Source: Juglans regia (Eukaryota > Streptophyta > Magnoliopsida > Fagales > Juglandaceae). Taken from it: a stretch of DNA of 64,000 bases. The notes under the pieces are model-generated. The model saw only the letters and a list, made by a program, of their open reading frames with translations, searched no databases and was not told where the DNA came from. This document shows, piece by piece, positions 12,601-23,547 of the stretch (position 1 is the first letter of the stretch; every line of letters begins with the position of its first letter). The DNA lies in assembly GCF_001411555.2 (NCBI RefSeq), contig NC_049916.1, positions 27,174,558-27,238,557 of the forward strand, read 5' to 3'. A program made the position numbers and the translations under genes.

Positions 12601-13726
12601 TTTTGACAAATCTCCAAAAGTGCCATTCCCACTCACCGATTTGTCAAGTTCCATGAACTTGTTTTTGTCTCCACACATATGATTGCTTGCAGCATTATCA
12701 AGATACCACAAATTCGATTTGTTAGTTTCTTCTCATTTGTAGGCTAGTAGCAAAGTGGGCTCCGCTTCCTCATTTTCATTGTGATTTGCCTTCTCTTCAG
12801 CATTGCTAGGAGAACTCCAGCACTCCAAAGCATAGTGACCATACTTTTGACAATTGTAGCATTTGATTTTGGACTTGTCATATTGTCTCCCATTTTGTCT
12901 TGAGTAATTTCCTCTTCCACGACCTCTTGGGATTGACCTCTCTTTTCATGGTTGGCGTTTTGATTGTTTTGTCCACCTTTTCCTCGTACTCGTACTCTTC
13001 TTCCACTTCCTTGTCCACTTCCGCATCCTCTTCCTCGTTGACTTTTATCATGCTCTCATTCCTTCTCTTTTACAGAGAGCTTTGTGGCGAGAACCTGCTC
13101 AATAGGTTCTTCCTTCTTCTTCTTGAGTCTCTCTTCATGGGCTTGGAGATATCCCATGAGTTGATCAACCGTCATTGTCTCCAAATCTTTCGACTCTTAG
13201 ATAGCCACCACAATATAATCGAACTTTGAATGCAACAAGCGAAGAATCTTCTCAACCACCCGGACATTCTCCAACTTTTCTCCATATCTCCTCATTTGAT
13301 TCACAATGACCAACAATTTTGAAAAATAATCTGCAATCGTCTCAAATTCTTGCATACAAAGGACTTCGAACTCACCTTGTAGCGTTTGGAACTGCACCTT
13401 CTTCACTTTATCAACTCCTTGATAAGAGTTTTGTAAGATCTCCCATGCTTGCTTGGAAGTAGTGGCATTGGCCCATTTCTTGAACATTGTTTCATCCAAA
13501 CATTGATGGATGAGTGTGAGAGCTTGTTGGTCCTTCTTCCCAACCTTTGCAGAGCCTCTTTTTGATTAGGACTCAACAAAACTTCATCTCTAGGCTCCTC
13601 ATAACCTTTCTCTACGATCTCCCATGCATCTTGAGATCCAAGTAAAACCCTCATTCGAATGTACTAATTCTCATAATTCTCATTTGTCAAATGCGGAAAT
13701 TGAAACGGAAACGTCGAGTTAGCCAT
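9674..13726 (-). pseudogene. copia gag-pol polyprotein, broken
   Basis: In element order: the gag start (13726; a stop interrupts it after about 20 codons), gag (13654-13197), a CCHC zinc knuckle at about 12840-12870 (CYNCQKYGHYALEC), a protease region at about 12690 (WYLDNAASNHMC), integrase (12410-11428, with SPQQNGVVERKNRTILNTAR), reverse transcriptase (11106-10402, with YVDDLIFT) and RNase H (10423-9674, with SDSDWAGD and DIFTKPL). The order protease-integrase-RT-RNase H is the Ty1-copia order. Multiple stops and frameshifts break the frame. The YVDD and integrase motifs remain readable. Confidence 0.9.
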
Positions 13727-13763
13727 CTTCAGGATCTAGAAAATTGTAGCTCCGATACCAGTT

Positions 13764-14060
13764 TGTTGGAGGAGAAAAACAAATATTCTATTCTAGAGGG
13801 AAGAGATGAGAGACTATTTCTGAAATTTCTCTAACTGAATTACTTCTCAAGTGGCTTGCTTTGTGCCAATGCATGCATGAGTATTTATAGGCTTGTAGAT
13901 TCATCTAGCATTTACTCTAACACATGAACTTCCCTAGTACACGAATACCCAAGTATATGAATACCCCAAATACATGAATTACTTCTTTCAAGATGAACCT
14001 TCACTCTAGTTCATGAATCTACCAAAAGACAACTCTATTTATTAAGTTTATTATTCAACA
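13764..14060 (-). repeat. 5' LTR of copia element 1
   Basis: This is the right LTR copy, upstream in element orientation. It has the same length as the left copy and is followed internally by the primer-binding site. Confidence 0.9.
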
Positions 14061-14370
14061 CTGATGTCCTCATCAAACCAGTTTGTCATAGGTGGCACGG
14101 CTTAATTCCCACATTTCTAGTTGGGATAGGCTTTGATACCATTTGTAACATCCTAATGGAAGGCCCAAGTCACATGATCTATACTTCAAAAGGACTAGTT
14201 AATGATACAATTGGAGCCCCATTGGAACATTATAAAGAGCAAGAACTTCTCATTCCCAAGTAATGTAGGATCTCATGCATACACCACCTACACTTATCAC
14301 TTATTAGAAAGAGGTATCACATAAAGTGTAAAGCCCTTGGTAGTTTGAGTGTACAAAGTGTATTTATCCC

Positions 14371-15590
14371 AAAAAACTAATACATGCAGAAGTATTACAC
14401 AAGATCTTATTGATGAGAAAAATCCAAAAGCTTAGGAAAAACCTTGTAACCCAGTCCAGAGTGAAATGATATCAATGCTCAAAAATAACAAATACAAGAG
14501 TTAAAGAACTCGCATACAGACTTATAAACGGACTGACTTCTCATGATCTTCATGTTGTGTCATTCCCACTTTCTTCCCTGATTTGGTCACATGACCCCTG
14601 TTCTTTCTTTTTACAAGTACCATGCTTCTGATCAGTCCACAACGTGCTTTTAAGGAAAACAAAGGAAGAAAGAACTGAATATGTTATTCTTTTGCTATTT
14701 GAAGTATGCAGCAGGTAATTGAGAGGCATGATCTCCATTCAGGCAGGAATCTTGACAAAACGAACCAACCACAATCTGTGGAGCTGCAGGTGTGATACAT
14801 ATGTTTTAGCTTAGCACGGAGAATAATGCGCCTTTTGATGTTAGCTAGAAGTAGATGACGTTTCATCATGTTCTTAAATTAATGAATAAGTAATTTGAGG
14901 TACAAAGATTAATTTCAAGCTTTGTTGACTCACAAGACAGTGAGTCAGTGATACCTCAAAAAAGGAAAAGTAGCTTCCCTTTATTTTTGGTTTTTTATAC
15001 AATTCCATACGTATCATACCTAGGTTGTTAGCCCACATCTGCATTATATATCTTGTTATTCTAATACTCGATACACTGTAGTAGACCCACATTATCCAAC
15101 GTCCCCTCTTACAAAATTTTCTATCACAATTAAGATATGGAGCCTCAAAATTTCTTCAAGCGGTTGATTAATTTACACTTCTAACTTGTGGCTATAGCTT
15201 ATTTCCAATGTTTGTCAATCTTATTTCTCAAATGTTTTTGTATAGGTGTTAATTATGGTCGTAATTCTATCATTATCACAAGGAAGCAATTGCTAGCTCT
15301 GGATATATTGTTAATTCATAATCCCTTTGCGAAACTTTAATGTAAATATTTCAGCTTAGGAAAAGCTTGGTGTGTTTTCTGAAACAATTAATATTGGAAC
15401 AAATTCCTTGTAGCAATCCAGAATGATGACCCTAATATTCACAACATCGTTGAAAATTTAATTTCGTGTCAAAGGAAATGCCTATACGTAATTTGTTAGC
15501 AACAATTGCTATATCATAAGTGCTTGCAAACAGATTGTATACTGAAAATCATCAAATCTTCATCAATGGCAATTCTTTGTGCCCTTTTAG
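14371..15590. other. No exon found upstream of the K-box exons
   Basis: I looked here for the MADS-box exon and the short I-domain exon expected before the K-box exons that start at 15591, and found neither. Only short open frames are present on both strands. Confidence 0.5.
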
Positions 15591-17522
15591 CTTGAGAGCA
15601 CCACCTACACTTTGTTGAGCAAGGAAGTCGTGGAGAAGACTCATGAACTGAGGTATTACAACGACATTGCTATCAACTTGTTAGTATACGTAAATACATG
15701 CGCATTCCACAAAAAGTAAAAGAAATTATTACACGTAACAGGAAGATGAAGGGAGAAGAACTCCAAGGATTGAATGTAAATGAGTTGCAGGAATTAGAGC
15801 AGCTGCTTGATGCGAGCTTGGGCCGTGTTTTGGAAACAAAGGTTTGTCTCTCTTTCCTGTGATCTCTGTCTTCTGGCATTTATAATATTTGAGCTTTGAA
15901 ATTTTCTATATATCTTTCTTCATAGTTCATATAATAAAATTTTGTGTTTCAGAATGAAAGATTTTTAAAAGAGATCAGTGCCCTTAAGTGGAAGGTTAGT
16001 TGCCAAACTTCAGACTTTTACAAGACAATTCATACTGTTATTACCATTTCAGAAACTACGAAGTACTGTTGTTCTATATGGTTTCAATGAAAAACATCTT
16101 CATTCTTTCTTAAGTAATTTTTATGCGCCTAGCTCATAAAAATTACTGAGACAAGTCTGGGATTCGTTAAGCTTTGTCTGCCTTTTGCAAAGGTCTCTGT
16201 ATGTGCGCTGGCTTGGCTCAAGCATAGAGGAAGACCATGCATTGCTAACACAACACAGTAGAACCTACAAATATATAATCGTATGTTATGTGCCAATTGA
16301 GATTCTTTCCAATTGCTTGGCCAAATTGGATGATTTGTAAAAAATGATTGGCACCCAAAATGATGTGTCTATTTCTCTATAGAATTGAGCCATCCAATTA
16401 AGTTAGGTGATTGAAGATAATCTGTTTTCATTATTTAAGCAAATGATTATAGTACTATTTCTCGACCTAAATAGAGTCCCACTCCCACCCTCCTCCCCAA
16501 AAGTACTAGGGTATCAATATTGTTCTATCATGAACATTAATTGAGTTAGGTAGTTATATGCCAACCTAAAATAAAATACCTTTTGGGGGTTAATATATAT
16601 ATACTAGGATGTCTTAATAATATCTCGTTTATCTTATTCATTTTTAATGCAGAGAGACAAGATGATGGACGAGAACCAGCAACTAAAACAGGTGTCTGAT
16701 CTTGATTTTCTTTCTTTTCTTTGTTTGGAACTTTCTAAGTTTTATGGAAAATGTCTGTTCAGCAGGTGGAGAATCTGTTGAACGTTGAAGCACATTTACT
16801 TGGACAAGGTCAGCCATCTGAGTTAGTCACCAATATTTGTAGCTCAGCTGATCCACCTCATCAGGACCTTCACTCATCCGACACTTCTCTCAGATTGGGG
16901 TGAGTTTGCAATATCCCACTGGTATTTTTTCCCCTGGTGTAAGTGAGGTGCTTAAGACTCGTTTGGATGTTGAGATGAGCTGAGAAATTGTGAATAGTAG
17001 TGTAATAGTTTGTGAATAGAAGTGAAATGATTTGAGTTAAGATGTTTTTCAGGGGTTTTGAGAAATGAGAGAGAAAAAATTGAATAAAACAATTATAAAG
17101 TTAAAATATTATTAGAATATAATTTTTTAATATAATCTTTTGTTTTGATATTTGAAAAAATTGAATTATTTTTAGTGCTTTGTTTTGAAGTTTGGTAAAG
17201 TTGTAATAATTAGATGAAAAAGTTAAAAATTTGAAATTGAAAAGTGTTTGTATTTGTGGTGTTTGAATGTTGAGATGAGATCATCTTACAATCTAAACAT
17301 GGCCTTAGTCTAAAAAAGTAATAAAAAAAAATTTTTACAAATTAATATAACTTGATGTGATATATGAGATTGTAAAACTTATAGGAAGGTAAATATCAAA
17401 TCAATATATATCACTATAGAGTAATATTGATTTCAACATATCAATAACTTTGGTAAGTGATCAAATGCCTAAGAAGGCGTGCTGCTTTGGATACGTCTTG
17501 CAGGTTGCCTTTTCCTGACTGA
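15591..17522 (+). pseudogene. SVP/AGL24-type MADS gene, K-box and C-terminal exons only
   Basis: Six exons join in frame: 15591-15652, 15742-15841, 15953-15994, 16653-16691, 16766-16899 and 17504-17522. The first three lengths (62, 100 and 42 bp) match the conserved K-box exons of MIKC MADS genes. The product (about 130 aa) reads SKEVVEKTHELR, then MKGEELQGLNVNELQELEQL, then RDKMMDENQQLK, and ends in SDTSLRLGLPFPD. This is the SHORT VEGETATIVE PHASE/AGL24 pattern: a coiled-coil K domain for MADS dimerisation, then a C-terminal LRLGLP motif. No MADS DNA-binding exon or I exon is visible in the preceding 15 kb, which is filled with transposons. Either the 5' end was lost, or the first exons lie outside the window beyond a very long intron. 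All remaining splice sites and the frame are intact. Function cannot be assumed without the DNA-binding domain. Confidence 0.8.
16952..17306. mobile_element. Harbinger-like MITE in last intron
   Basis: The element starts at the segment GACTCGTTTGGATGTTGAGATGAG and ends AATCTAAACATGGCC. The AT-rich interior (TTGAATAAAA..., GTAATAATTAGATGA) is shared with the MITEs at 37.6, 44.3, 45.1, 46.5 and 49.4 kb. It lies in the last intron of the K-box gene. Confidence 0.6.
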
Positions 17523-17936
17523 GTCTGAAAGATATATAGTGGAGATCAAGAGCCCATGGATTAGCATTTTCTCAGTTGAAGAACATGCAAATTAAACATG
17601 TCCAAGTAAATATCAAACCCAGCTCACTGTTGTACGTACGTAGTTAAATTCCAGTAAGACCAATTTGTTTCGGCAAAGTTGATTCAGAGAAAGTCAGCAA
17701 ATGTATATGGTGATCAGCAGTTGATGCTCATTATAATCATGTTATGGACACATTTAAGGGCCAATTTGTTTCATGAATGGAAAATAATGTCGGCGAAAGA
17801 ATAAAAGCATTAAAACTGTTAATGGAAAATGCATGTACTACGTACCGTTGAGCCTCATCCATTGGCGAGATATGATGTACTACAAGATGCACAGATATAT
17901 GAAGCTCATGTCATATATGAACTTATTCATATGGTA

Positions 17937-17939
17937 TAC

Positions 17940-18003
<64 letters not shown>
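17937..18003. repeat. (TA)n(TG)n microsatellite
   Basis: A compound dinucleotide repeat: a short TA tract, then about 24 TG units. The open frames through it are artefacts of the repeat. Confidence 0.95.
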
Positions 18004-18004
<1 letters not shown>

Positions 18005-19149
18005 ATGTGTCTGGGAATCCTTGAAACAATACCTGCATATACGTTTTGACATTTGTGCTTGAGGTTTTCAAGGTTGGTTAGTACCGTTAAGATGCCTACC
18101 ATATTATTAGTGCAAGATTATCAGCAGACTGAAGGCCATGAAATATGCGTAGCATGTTCATGAAAAGGGGAAGAACTCGACCATTATAAGCATCTATAGC
18201 CTTTTTATTATATATGTTGTAAAGTCCATTTTTTGCATCTAATTTCTCTCTTATCATCGAAGCGACCCTATAAATTCATGTGAAAATCCCAGTACTTCTG
18301 GTAACGGCTGATTATTCTAGTCAGTCTTGATCTTGTAATGCCCATGAAATTATGTATCCTGCCTCCACAATCCACCTTGTCTGGTGCTTCTAATATTTTT
18401 AGCTTCGATAATGATCGATTTCAATTAATATTGTAAAGAAGCTCGAGAGGTTTATATTCAGAAAGAGAGATATAGAAAGAATAAGAGGCAGTACAGATAA
18501 AAGCTAATCAATCAGGCATAGCCCAGAAAACTGTTGTTTTTATATGCCGCCGGCATGGGGAGAGGCCTAATTAAAAGCAAGTTCATTTTCCATGCGCCTT
18601 CTGCAGAAGAATGCTGTGTGTTGGCTGTATAACAGATATTGCGTGTAGGTTAGCAGGAAAGAAACGGCACCAACCATATAACCAAAGTAGGCATACTACT
18701 TCTGAAGTATGGACGCAGAAATAGATCAATATCTGCCTTTCAAATAAACTACTGACCCACTCTTTCATTCCAAATTAAAGAACCGAAATGGTTGCATGTT
18801 CTTCGATATGGATCAGGTAAGGATCAGGTAACTCTTAGAAAACAAATGAACTATGAATAAAGAATATTAGGTACAAGCTTTAAATAGACAAGTTTCATAC
18901 AAGCTTTTTGTAAAAAAATGATAGCATCAGGCACCGTCTTCCATGGATACACGATGTTAGCTGCTCAAAACTGAACTTCAAGGACTTCAAAAGGTAGAAT
19001 ATATCATCTCTGGGGTTTCTCTTGTTTAAATAAAATTAATTGGTCAAGAAGGAGCAAAAACATCCCTCTTCAAATTGACTGAACAACGCAAGAGCAAATG
19101 GCAAAATAGACTTGGTTTCATTGCCTCTGACGTACTCATGCAAATTGCC
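18004..19149. other. Intergenic and probable 3' UTR
   Basis: No gene recognised. The right part presumably includes the 3' UTR of the minus-strand membrane-protein gene that stops at 19150. The 61-codon minus-strand frame at 18583-18768 has no recognisable motif. Confidence 0.5.
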
Positions 19150-22100
19150 TTAGACCCTTTCCGTGACAAGCCATTGTTCAAGTTCCTCTCTACGCCGCTC
19201 CAATTCCTATAATCGTCAGCAAAAGCAAGTTAATAAAGGAAATTTCTGCATGAAATCAACATACAGTACAATCGAAGGAAAGAATTTAACATCATTCCAA
19301 AATCTAGGGTACTTAATAAGATAATCAAGTTCCAACCAATCAATCTGAAAAGTGGTTTGAATCAGATTTATGAATATTTTGCCTATGCTAACAGTTTTTT
19401 TTTTTTTTTATCAGTAAACAAAATTTTATTGATCAAAAGTGATACAAAGGATGCCCAAGTATACTGGATATATATATGAGCAAGTTTAAGTCTAGCTTAG
19501 GGATACAAGGAAATCGTGAAAAGACCTACCCTGAAAATCAATTATAATTGACCAATAGAGTAAAGTATTGAAAAAAAAAAAAAGTATTGAAGAGTAATGC
19601 TACTCATCATCCCAACTTCCATCATCCTCCCATCATCCCATGATGTGGCATTAAATGATTGGAGATTATTTATTATATTTTACTTGTGAACTTATCATTT
19701 AATGCCACATCATGGGATGATGGAAAGATGATAGAAGTTTGGATGATGAATAGATTTTTTCTTTATAATTAGATGAGGCAAGGGGGAGCTTGATGCATGT
19801 GACTCACAAGAAAGTTTAAGGACCACACAGCCTCCTTAGCACCCTAATGAACACACGAAGCAGAATATCTGGAACAATCTAACACATAGCCCTCAGTTAG
19901 TTAAGCACCCAAAACCGGAAATTCAGTTTGTAGGACCAATAATGGGTAATGGCCTTTTGATATGAGCTCATGTAAAACCATGTATGAGTCAAAGAGTTCC
20001 CCCAATACTTCCAGTAGGAAAACAATTTTGGGAAAACTGGATTAAACCACCAGCTTCATAATTATTAGGTTTTTTTACCACTGAGATCAAAGATTTAAGG
20101 TAGGATCATCATTAGCTGGTTTAAAATTTTCAAACTGTGAGCCTGAACTCAAAAGATATGATGCATCAAAATCTCATCTTTTTTCTCCTTTTTTAAATAC
20201 AATTTTCCATCAGTGGGAATTGGAATCGTAAACAAAAACAATCATGAAAGTGAATGGCAGACCAGAAATCTTGTTAGTGTCTAAGTCGTCAGTTGTAAAA
20301 TTATAGTAATAGAATAGCTTACTTCCAGATCCTTGACAGCTTGGTCCCTTGTAATCTCTTTCTTCTGCCGTGCACGCTTGAGATGCCCAATGCACAGGAG
20401 CCCCTTGGAAATGGAACAAGAATCAAGTAACACACATCAGGTCCTAAAGATAATAGGTCAGGTGCAGGATATAGAAATAGTTGTGACGTCATTTCCAATA
20501 ACTCGGAAGATGTAAGAGTAAAATGATGCTTATACATCGTATACTTTAACCTCAACACGGCAAGGCATCATTGAAGAACTGGTGCCACGATGAGTAAATT
20601 TAAGAATCTCTATTTGACTTGACTGAGAAAATGAATTTCATTGAGACATGCAAAAGTTCCATTTTACAAATTTGAACAGTGCAAGTTTCTGTGCCTCATA
20701 TATAAGCCGGGTTGGAGGAGGGTAAAAACATGTTCAAACATGCAAACCTCCTGAATTAAAAATCTGAGCTTTCCAATATCTTACCGAAGCTAAATAGAGT
20801 ACACCACAAGCAAGAAGCATATAACTTGATATGTTCTGAAGAAGAATAAGGTCCTCTTGCACCCCAGAATAGTCAGGGAAAGCTCTTGTCATCACTGCAA
20901 CACTGAAGAGAATGTTCTCGTTCAAAAACCGAGTAAAATTGTTACTTTTTTCAGATTGTGTAAAAAATGAGTCTAAAATACATTATAGAAAAAGTCTAAT
21001 CCTTTCTTGAGAGTTCTATCTCTTGCCCAATAATAAAGAATAGTTAAATGTGACAGTTACGAATGAGTTTGGGCACATCCCAGTTTAACTAACCTAAGTC
21101 TGCTCTGTTTGGCACTGAATCAAATCAGATTCAAACATTTAAGATTATAAACTTTTAGGATTTGGATTTTGAAATATCGGCTCGGGTTTACTTTTATTGG
21201 GTTTTGTCATTTGTGAGACGAAACCGAATCAAGACACTGTCAGGGGTAGGGATAAAAACAAACTCGTTACTAAATTGATGACATACAAGATCTGCAGCAT
21301 ACCCCTACCAGCCCAATACTCCAACACCTGCAAAATGGGGACGCAAATGTTTTTAATGAGATCAATGATCTAAATGGTAACATCTATATATATTATCAAG
21401 CATTTGAATTTAGTGAAGGCGTTAAATAATACGAAAATGTTACTTAACTTCCTCAATGTTACCGTTTAAAATTATTGCTCGAATATTTTAATTTTTAATT
21501 TATTTTACTTAATGATCAAGAAAGTAATTATTAATGAAATTGTATATTTTTAATTTTTTTAATAATTAAAAATATTTTAAAAAATGATTAAAAATAAATA
21601 AACTACACTAGTGGTATGCCAACGGTAAGTGCTTGGCAGTCTTCTAGCATTAGCATTGGATTCATCAAATTTATTTTTAAATTTTGATGAAAAGTACATG
21701 TTTTCCATATATCTAAAACTTCCTTATCCATAATTCTACATTGAATTAGTTATTAAATTCATCAAAATAATAATATAATATTAATTTTTTAATAATAATA
21801 TTTTATTTTATTTTATTTTTCATATTTTATAATTATACTAATCATATGTTAATTAATAATTTAATTTGATTCTTACATTATTATTACAAGACAGTTAGAG
21901 ATTAAACGTGAACAAAAAAGACCATTGGAGATTAAAAGTGAATAAAAAATAGATTTGATGAGTAAACAGTAGTTCTGCAAATTTAAAAAAACCTATACAT
22001 TTACTGTAACTCAAAATTTCACATTTATCTTTTTGGCTAATCTAATGCAGTTCTCTTTTGATCAAATTTATCATATTTTACATTTAGCTAGACTTTTGAT

Positions 22101-23129
22101 GAAGCCAATGCCAATGCTCTAACACATGGTTTGGCATGTCAAATCAAAAGTCTCTCCAAAGAACGATTAACATTCTAAATAAGATAGGCTTACAATCCTT
22201 TATTATCTCTTTACTATTCTTAATACATACGTATATATATATATAAAAAATCTACTCAACCTCCTACTATTCACACAACCTCCACACTCCACATTATTTT
22301 TAATTTTTATTATTTTTTTCTTTTATCAAATATTTATTATATGAATAATGAATAAAAAATTTGAAATAATTTAAAAAGAATAAACTCAAAAAAAATTTTA
22401 AAAAAATATTAAAAATTTAAAAAATTTAAAAAAGTGTGGAGTATGGAGTGTGATGGAGGTTGTGTAGCAAAGCTCATATATATATATATATATATATATC
22501 TTTTAAGTATTCTTTTAATATTTTTAATTATTAAAAAAAATTAAAAAATATATAATTTTATTAATAATCACTTCTTTAAATATTAAATAAAAAAATTTTA
22601 AAAAAAAAGTTAGTAAAAATATAATAAAAGAGGGGTAAAGCTTTCATTTATCTTCTTTCAAATATCAACTTCCAATCGAATTCCTTGAACTACACATCAA
22701 ATTAAAATTGCTTGAAACAACAACTAAACCAATAAACCGAACCTTCGAGAACTTGAGGATGAATCCCCATTCCGTCTCGGCCAGAACCACAAAGAACGCA
22801 ATCCCAACGGCGTAACACCGAAATATCCCATCGAATATCTGCAATTACGATCATATAACAACACAAAATTTCACCTCGACGTAGAAACAAATGCATTTCA
22901 TATATAAATATGCACAGAGATAGAGAGAAAAGAGTACATCGGATCCGTCCTTGAAGGATCGAATGGCTGAGAGAACGTTGACCACAATACAGAGGATGGC
23001 AGTGAGAGCGGTTATGACGCTGAAGCCCCTACAGACCAGCAGGAAAGGGTCCGTTCTGACTCTCAGTCTAGTGGTGGAGCTCGTAGATCCCCTCCTCACT
23101 AGTTCCTCTTCCTCTTCGTTTCTCGTCAT
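19150..23129 (-). CDS. Small multi-pass membrane protein (COPI-associated/TVP15-like?)
   Basis: Six exons on the minus strand join in frame: 23129-22938, 22838-22743, 21327-21287, 20902-20785, 20403-20323 and 19206-19150. They encode 194 aa. The N-terminus is acidic and cytosolic-looking (MTRNEEEEELVRRG). Hydrophobic segments lie at about residues 31-55, 68-90 and 135-160. The loops contain the charged motif AETEWGFI and VLEYWAGRGMLQIF. The C-terminus is basic then coiled (KRARQKKEITRDQAVKD, ELERRREELEQWL). The TM-loop-TM pattern with a WAGRG-like turn resembles the COPI-associated (TVP15) family of Golgi membrane proteins. From memory Arabidopsis has a one-copy relative near EX1 (At4g33625). 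The family call is tentative but the gene model is solid. The start codon lies 418 bp from the divergent PYD3 start. Confidence 0.8.
19395..19500 (-). mobile_element. LINE 3' tail fragment
   Basis: Read on the minus strand this is the shared LINE end: TATACTTGGGCATCC, then TTGATCAATAAAATTTTG, then TTTACTGATAAAAAAAAA. It lies in the last intron of the membrane-protein gene and is strongly 5'-truncated. Confidence 0.65.
19593..19762. mobile_element. MITE with about 68-bp inverted arms
   Basis: The left arm (ACTCATCATCCCAACTTC...CCCATGATGTGGCATTAA) is repeated in inverted form on the right (TTAATGCCACATCATGGG...GAAGTTTGGATGATGA). The two arms are separated by about 35 bp. The element is non-coding and no clear target duplication was seen. 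It lies in the last intron of the membrane-protein gene. Confidence 0.75.
22245..22490. mobile_element. MITE with inverted termini in intron 2
   Basis: The stretch ACACAACCTCCACACTCCACA near 22275 is mirrored by GTGTGGAG..TGGAG, then GGAGGTTGTGT near 22435-22468. The interior is AT-rich. It lies in intron 2 of the membrane-protein gene, next to a TA repeat. Confidence 0.65.
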
Positions 23130-23547
23130 TTTCTCAGCTCCGAGAAAATCCTGTGCGCTGGAAAGCGGGACTCTTCACCTGCTATTCAAGGAACTGAATT
23201 CGGAACGGAACACGTGGCGGTTGGAGAGTTAACTCTGAACGGACACATGTTCTTTGAAGGTGGTGCCGTTATCTAACGGATTACCCTCCTCCGTAATGAA
23301 AAGCTTGACTGGCAGTTGCATTCCTCCATCACCCTACCCCACCACAGCCCACAACATCAACAGCTTCTTGATCCAACGGCTGGAATTTCACGCCCACAGG
23401 CCACTCTGTAACCCGCCGTTTCAAATTGTTTCAAGGTTTTAACTTCTAATATTCAGAGAAGGCAAATCATCTTCGTCACTGCTGGCATATTCCATTCCAC
23501 CACCACCTCCTCTGAGTCTTCTCTCTCTCTCTCTCTCAGAGAAGAAA
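23130..23547. promoter_or_regulatory. Shared divergent promoter region
   Basis: Only 418 bp separate the start codons of the membrane-protein gene (minus) and PYD3 (plus). The PYD3 side has a CT-repeat leader at about 23518-23537. No TATA box stands out. The two genes probably share regulatory sequence. Confidence 0.6.

Larger units (their letters stand above)
9364..14060 (-). mobile_element. Ty1-copia LTR retrotransposon, decayed
   Basis: Two 297-bp LTRs (9364-9660 and 13764-14060) start TGTTGG and end CAACA. The primer-binding site (TGGTATCGGAGC, minus strand) adjoins the right LTR at about 13748-13760. A purine tract (TTTAAAGGCGGG) precedes the left LTR at about 9661-9672. By eye the LTRs differ at about 17 positions (near 6%), so this is an old insertion. 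The flanks CCGAC and CTGAT can be read as a 5-bp duplication altered by two C-to-T changes. It lies inside the TRIM. Confidence 0.92.
9167..14321 (-). mobile_element. TRIM retroelement, split by a copia insertion
   Basis: Two related LTRs (9167-9340, 174 bp; 14144-14321, 178 bp) begin TGTAAC and end ATCACA on the plus strand. They are flanked by an exact 5-bp duplication, TAAAG (9162-9166 and 14322-14326). Read on the minus strand, the LTR ending at 14144 is followed by AATGGTATCAAAGCC, an initiator-Met-tRNA-type primer-binding site. A purine-rich tract (GGGGAGGAGAT) precedes the other LTR. Without the copia element the internal region is only about 100 bp and encodes nothing, so this is a terminal-repeat retrotransposon in miniature. 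Confidence 0.85.
8761..14370. mobile_element. Outer TIR element hosting the nest
   Basis: The left end (8761 onward) and the reverse complement of the right end (14370 backward) align over about 65 bases. Both follow the pattern GGG..A..TACACTT, AACTACCA.GGG, TTT.CACTTT and CCCAA.TTATCAAAA. With the TRIM removed the element is about 455 bp. The interior left of the TRIM carries partial direct repeats (GTTAGTTTTGATAA...GGG.TA.AAAGTG at about 8989-9020 and 9138-9166). The flanks AAAAAATT and AAAAAACT could be an 8-bp target duplication, but they are low-complexity. The element is non-coding; it is a MITE, probably Mutator-like. Confidence 0.7.

Noticed and set aside
17829..18062. Open frames with Val-Cys repeats
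   Set aside because: Produced by the TG microsatellite.
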